DNA of 64,000 bases from Aquila chrysaetos chrysaetos. Taxonomy: Eukaryota; Chordata; Aves; Accipitriformes; Accipitridae. Positions 63,381 through 64,000 of the stretch are shown piece by piece; the stretch's first letter is position 1, and the number at the start of each line of letters is the position of its first letter. The notes below the pieces were generated by a model that was not told the DNA's origin, ran no database searches, and worked only from the letters and a program-made list of their open reading frames with translations. The DNA is taken from NCBI RefSeq assembly GCF_900496995.4, contig NC_044006.1, positions 31,991,120 through 32,055,119 on the forward strand. The letters are read 5' to 3'. A program made the translations under genes and the position numbers.

Positions 63381-64000
63381 GTAAGGGCCAGCCCGCGGGG
63401 CGGGCGCGACGCGGCGGGGGGGGGGGGGGGGGTTGGGGGTGTTTAGCTGCCTGTCGCGCTGCTGCGGGGCTGGGGGCCCGGGCGGGCGGGGGGTTTCCTT
63501 CCCCGGCTCCCGGCCCCGCGGTGGGACGGGTAATGAATCATCACTTTGGGGAGAGCGGCGGCTCTTTCAGGCTTGCGTCCGCCGGAGGGGGGCACGGTTT
63601 GGAGACGGGGTTTTCAGGCCAGCGTCTCCTATTGTTTGTAAGGAGAGCTGTGAAAGGGGGAGGTTAAAAACGAGCCCCGCGGCGGTGCGGTCGGGACGGC
63701 GAAGAGGAAGCAGAGCCTCGCCGGCCGGCGACTTTAGACTCTAATAGCTGTAATCAGTGCCTGTGCAAATACTCTTGGCTGCTGCTTACATAATTAGAAT
63801 TTAATTGGATCATGTGTCTCCGCCGTTTATTCTAAAATCGGACCAAACCCCTCTTCAGGTACTGATTAGTATGTGGCTGATGCTTGTTCCTCTTTCCAAG
63901 TTCTCGGGTTCTCGGTTCTGAAAGTCGATTAAGAAAAACAGAAGTTAAAGTAAGTTTCTTTGTTTATTTTCCCCCTAAGAGATGAGTAAAGCCGGATAGC
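63381..64000 (+). other. ZNRF2: ZNRF2 intron 1 (5' part)
   Basis: It begins with a consensus donor (GTAAGG). GC-rich for the first 160 bases, including a long G tract, then ordinary AT-rich sequence from about 63720. No second exon (zinc finger start, Phe-Lys-Cys-Pro) occurs before the window ends. Confidence 0.9.
63416..63442 (+). repeat. G17 tract plus G5, next to the ZNRF2 splice donor
   Basis: Seventeen G (63416-63432), TT, then five G, starting 35 bases after the ZNRF2 donor. Intronic G tracts near 5' splice sites can bind hnRNP H/F and affect splicing, and this one could fold as a G-quadruplex in the nascent RNA. The exact run length is uncertain because such tracts are hard to sequence. 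Confidence 0.85.

Larger units (their letters stand above)
61480..63540 (+). promoter_or_regulatory. ZNRF2: CpG island with ZNRF2 promoter, 5' leader and exon 1
   Basis: Composition switches abruptly to very GC- and CpG-rich sequence and back to ordinary after about 63540. No TATA box stands in a sensible place. There is a clear GC-box (GGGGCGGGG) at about 61870, and there are ATGGCG words with YY1-like context at 62380 and 62528. This is a typical dispersed, TATA-less housekeeping promoter. The start site cannot be fixed from sequence; it probably lies somewhere between about 61.9 and 62.6 kb. Long frames on both strands (for example 61926-62666 on -, 62202-63164 and 61313-61996 on +) reflect stop-codon scarcity in GC-rich DNA. 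Confidence 0.8.

Noticed and set aside
63381..63667. Continuation of the ZNRF2 frame to 253 codons
   Set aside because: A consensus splice donor at 63381 and the known protein sequence show this is intron read-through.
1..64000. CRISPR arrays, operons, bacterial-type promoters, tRNA or rRNA genes
   Set aside because: The sequence is vertebrate. No regularly spaced repeat array and no tRNA A-box/B-box pair with a foldable cloverleaf was found by eye.

Overview
The window looks like bird genomic DNA. It holds parts of two protein-coding genes, both on the + strand, separated by about 57 kb of mostly unique intergenic sequence. The bird assignment rests on three things. Recognisable repeats are few: CR1 LINE 3' ends, one ERV long terminal repeat of a type common in bird genomes, and some very old interspersed fragments. 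Intergenic sequence is otherwise repeat-poor. The two flanking genes match vertebrate MTURN and ZNRF2, which are neighbours in the same order and orientation on human 7p14.3. The LTR type hints at a neoavian bird rather than a fowl, but that is from memory and weak.

Left end (1-4250): the end of the last MTURN (maturin) intron, the final coding exon (1157-1267, 36 codons ending in TGA), and a long 3' untranslated region. The 3' UTR is AT-rich with a candidate poly(A) signal at 4224-4229. An old tRNA-type SINE fragment follows at about 4505-4845.

Middle (about 4.3-61.4 kb): an intergenic interval in which I find no convincing coding gene, tRNA or rRNA. It contains CR1 remnants (about 20425-20800 and 23650-23905 on +, 57010-57145 on -), an LTR at about 25425-25792, several diffuse ancient repeats, three short minisatellites, homopolymer tracts, a long polypyrimidine tract, and four inverted repeats. 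The longest perfect one has 13-bp arms and a 4-nt loop (44117-44146). Several AT-rich homeodomain-site-like stretches could be conserved enhancers, but that needs cross-species alignment.

Right end (about 61.48-64.0 kb): a CpG island containing the ZNRF2 promoter, a GC-rich 5' leader with three upstream ATG reading frames, the first coding exon (62906-63380) and the start of intron 1. Exon 1 encodes the N-terminal 158 residues: a myristoylation-type Met-Gly start, two basophilic phosphorylation-type sites and the conserved block before the zinc finger. The zinc finger and RING exons lie beyond the window.

I found no evidence of a novel multi-gene system. The most interesting items are the upstream ORFs and alanine-coding GCG tract in the ZNRF2 leader, the G-tract just after its splice donor, the perfect hairpin near 44.1 kb and the inverted repeat near 28.7 kb.
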